Assembly (NCBI GenBank): GCA_028705785.1
Contig: JAQWCT010000127.1
Span: forward strand, 1-7,765
Origin: Sulfurospirillaceae bacterium
GTDB taxonomy: Bacteria; Campylobacterota; Campylobacteria; Campylobacterales; Sulfurospirillaceae
Reading direction: 5' to 3'
DNA: 7,765 bases
In this document: positions 6,892-7,765 of the stretch, in pieces
Position numbering within the stretch: the stretch's first letter is position 1
Layout of the letters: every line of letters begins with the position of its first letter
Position numbers and translations under genes: made by a program
The notes under the pieces: generated by a model
What the model saw: the letters and a program-made list of their open reading frames with translations, nothing else
Databases searched by the model: none
What the model was told of the DNA's origin: nothing

Positions 6892-7765
6892 ATGAGAGTT
6901 TTAACAGGAATTCAGCCCTCAGGTGCCTTGCATCTTGGTAATTACTTTGGGGCTATCAAACAAATGTTGGATTTACAAGAACGAAGTGACCTTTTTATCT
7001 TTATCGCCAACTACCACGCCCTTACCTCACTTAAAGATGGCAAAGCACTACGGGAGAATACCTTAGACGCCGCCATCAATTTTCTCTCTTTAGGCATAGA
7101 CCCAAACAAAGCAACCTTCTGGGCACAATCTGATGTCAAAGAAGTCTTAGAACTCTACTGGATTCTCTCAGGTTACACACCGATGGGACTCTTGGAGCGA
7201 GCGCACAGTTACAAAGACAAAGTGGCTAAAGGCATCGCCGCTAATCACTCTTTATTCTCCTATCCTGTCTTGATGGCAGCTGATATTTTGCTTTATGACT
7301 CAGCCATCGTGCCTGTGGGCAAAGACCAAATCCAACATGTAGAGATGACACGCGACATCGCCATCAAATTTAACAACGACTTTGGCAATGTCTTAAAAAT
7401 CCCAGAATTTAAAGTGGACGAAGAAGTAGCCACTGTTCCAGGACTTGATGGAGCGAAGATGAGTAAAAGTTATGGTAACACTATCGACATCTTTTGCAGT
7501 GAAAAAGAACTCAAAAAAGCTACTTCTAAAATCGTTACCGACTCAACGCCTATGGAAGAATCAAAAGACTTTTCTACATGTAATGTTTTCGCTCTAGCTA
7601 AACTCTTTTTAGAAAATGACGAAGTAGAAGCATTACAACAGCGCTACCTTAAAGGTGGCGAGGGTTATGGACACTTTAAAGCCTATTTGCAAGGGTTGAT
7701 TTGGAACTATTTTGAAGAGGCTAGAGACAAGAGAGCTTACTATCTTGCACATCAAGATGAAGTAT
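6892..7765 (+). CDS. trpS: Tryptophanyl-tRNA synthetase (C-terminus cut by window edge)
   Basis: TrpS charges tRNA-Trp with tryptophan, a class I aminoacyl-tRNA synthetase working as a cytosolic dimer. I translated 291 codons from ATG 6892 to the edge without a stop. The product begins MRVLTGIQPSGALHLGNYFG, with the HIGH-class signature HLGN at 14-17; further family motifs are TPMGLLERAHSYKDK, SYPVLMAADILLY, VPVGKDQIQHVEMTRDIA, and KMSKS at 189-193 preceded by VPGLDGA. Bacterial TrpS is about 320-335 residues, so roughly 30-40 residues lie beyond the window. AGGA at 6880-6883, overlapping the aroK stop, is 8 nt before the ATG and fixes the start. The 10-nt gap from aroK supports one operon with der and aroK; in C. 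jejuni serS follows next, which can be expected past the edge. No anomaly was seen. Confidence 0.97.
   Translation, partial: MRVLTGIQPSGALHLGNYFGAIKQMLDLQERSDLFIFIANYHALTSLKDGKALRENTLDAAINFLSLGIDPNKATFWAQSDVKEVLELYWILSGYTPMGLLERAHSYKDKVAKGIAANHSLFSYPVLMAADILLYDSAIVPVGKDQIQHVEMTRDIAIKFNNDFGNVLKIPEFKVDEEVATVPGLDGAKMSKSYGNTIDIFCSEKELKKATSKIVTDSTPMEESKDFSTCNVFALAKLFLENDEVEALQQRYLKGGEGYGHFKAYLQGLIWNYFEEARDKRAYYLAHQDEV

Overview
The window reads as chromosomal core genome of a Campylobacterota (epsilonproteobacterial) species. By overall look it is AT-rich, around 40% GC, with dense coding and very short gaps. The block EamA-family permease / kdsA on the minus strand facing der-aroK-trpS on the plus strand matches the order I recall from Campylobacter jejuni (Cj0384c-Cj0388). 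The presence of ovoA suggests a free-living relative such as Sulfurospirillum, but the genus is inference.

Minus strand, 1-3732: a three-gene run transcribed right to left. It starts with a ten-helix DMT/EamA permease (GTG start at 3732), overlaps by ATGA with kdsA (KDO-8-phosphate synthase, metal-dependent residue set), and after a 5-nt gap continues into ovoA (5-histidylcysteine sulfoxide synthase with a fused methyltransferase), which leaves the window just before its C-terminus. The spacing makes a single transcript likely, although the functions (transport, LPS inner-core sugar, ovothiol thiol biosynthesis) are not obviously one pathway.

Centre, 3733-3829: a 97-bp divergent intergenic region with weak promoter candidates on both strands. 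Then 3830-4900, plus strand: an MscS-family mechanosensitive channel.

Plus strand, 4901-7765: a 45-nt gap with a good TATAAT box, then der (double-GTPase ribosome assembly factor with an unusually acidic inter-domain linker), aroK (shikimate kinase, overlapping der by 14 nt, with a GKGT P-loop) and trpS (tryptophanyl-tRNA synthetase, cut by the right edge). These three look like one housekeeping operon; aroK feeds chorismate and hence tryptophan, the substrate of TrpS.

Relative to the remembered Campylobacter order, the two extra pieces are ovoA (next to kdsA, where ribH lies in C. jejuni) and mscS (between the permease and der). I found no tRNA, rRNA, CRISPR array, transposon, phage gene or clear intrinsic terminator. 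I see no convincing undescribed system; the most interesting items are the oxygen-dependent ovothiol gene in this setting and sequence peculiarities of Der and AroK.
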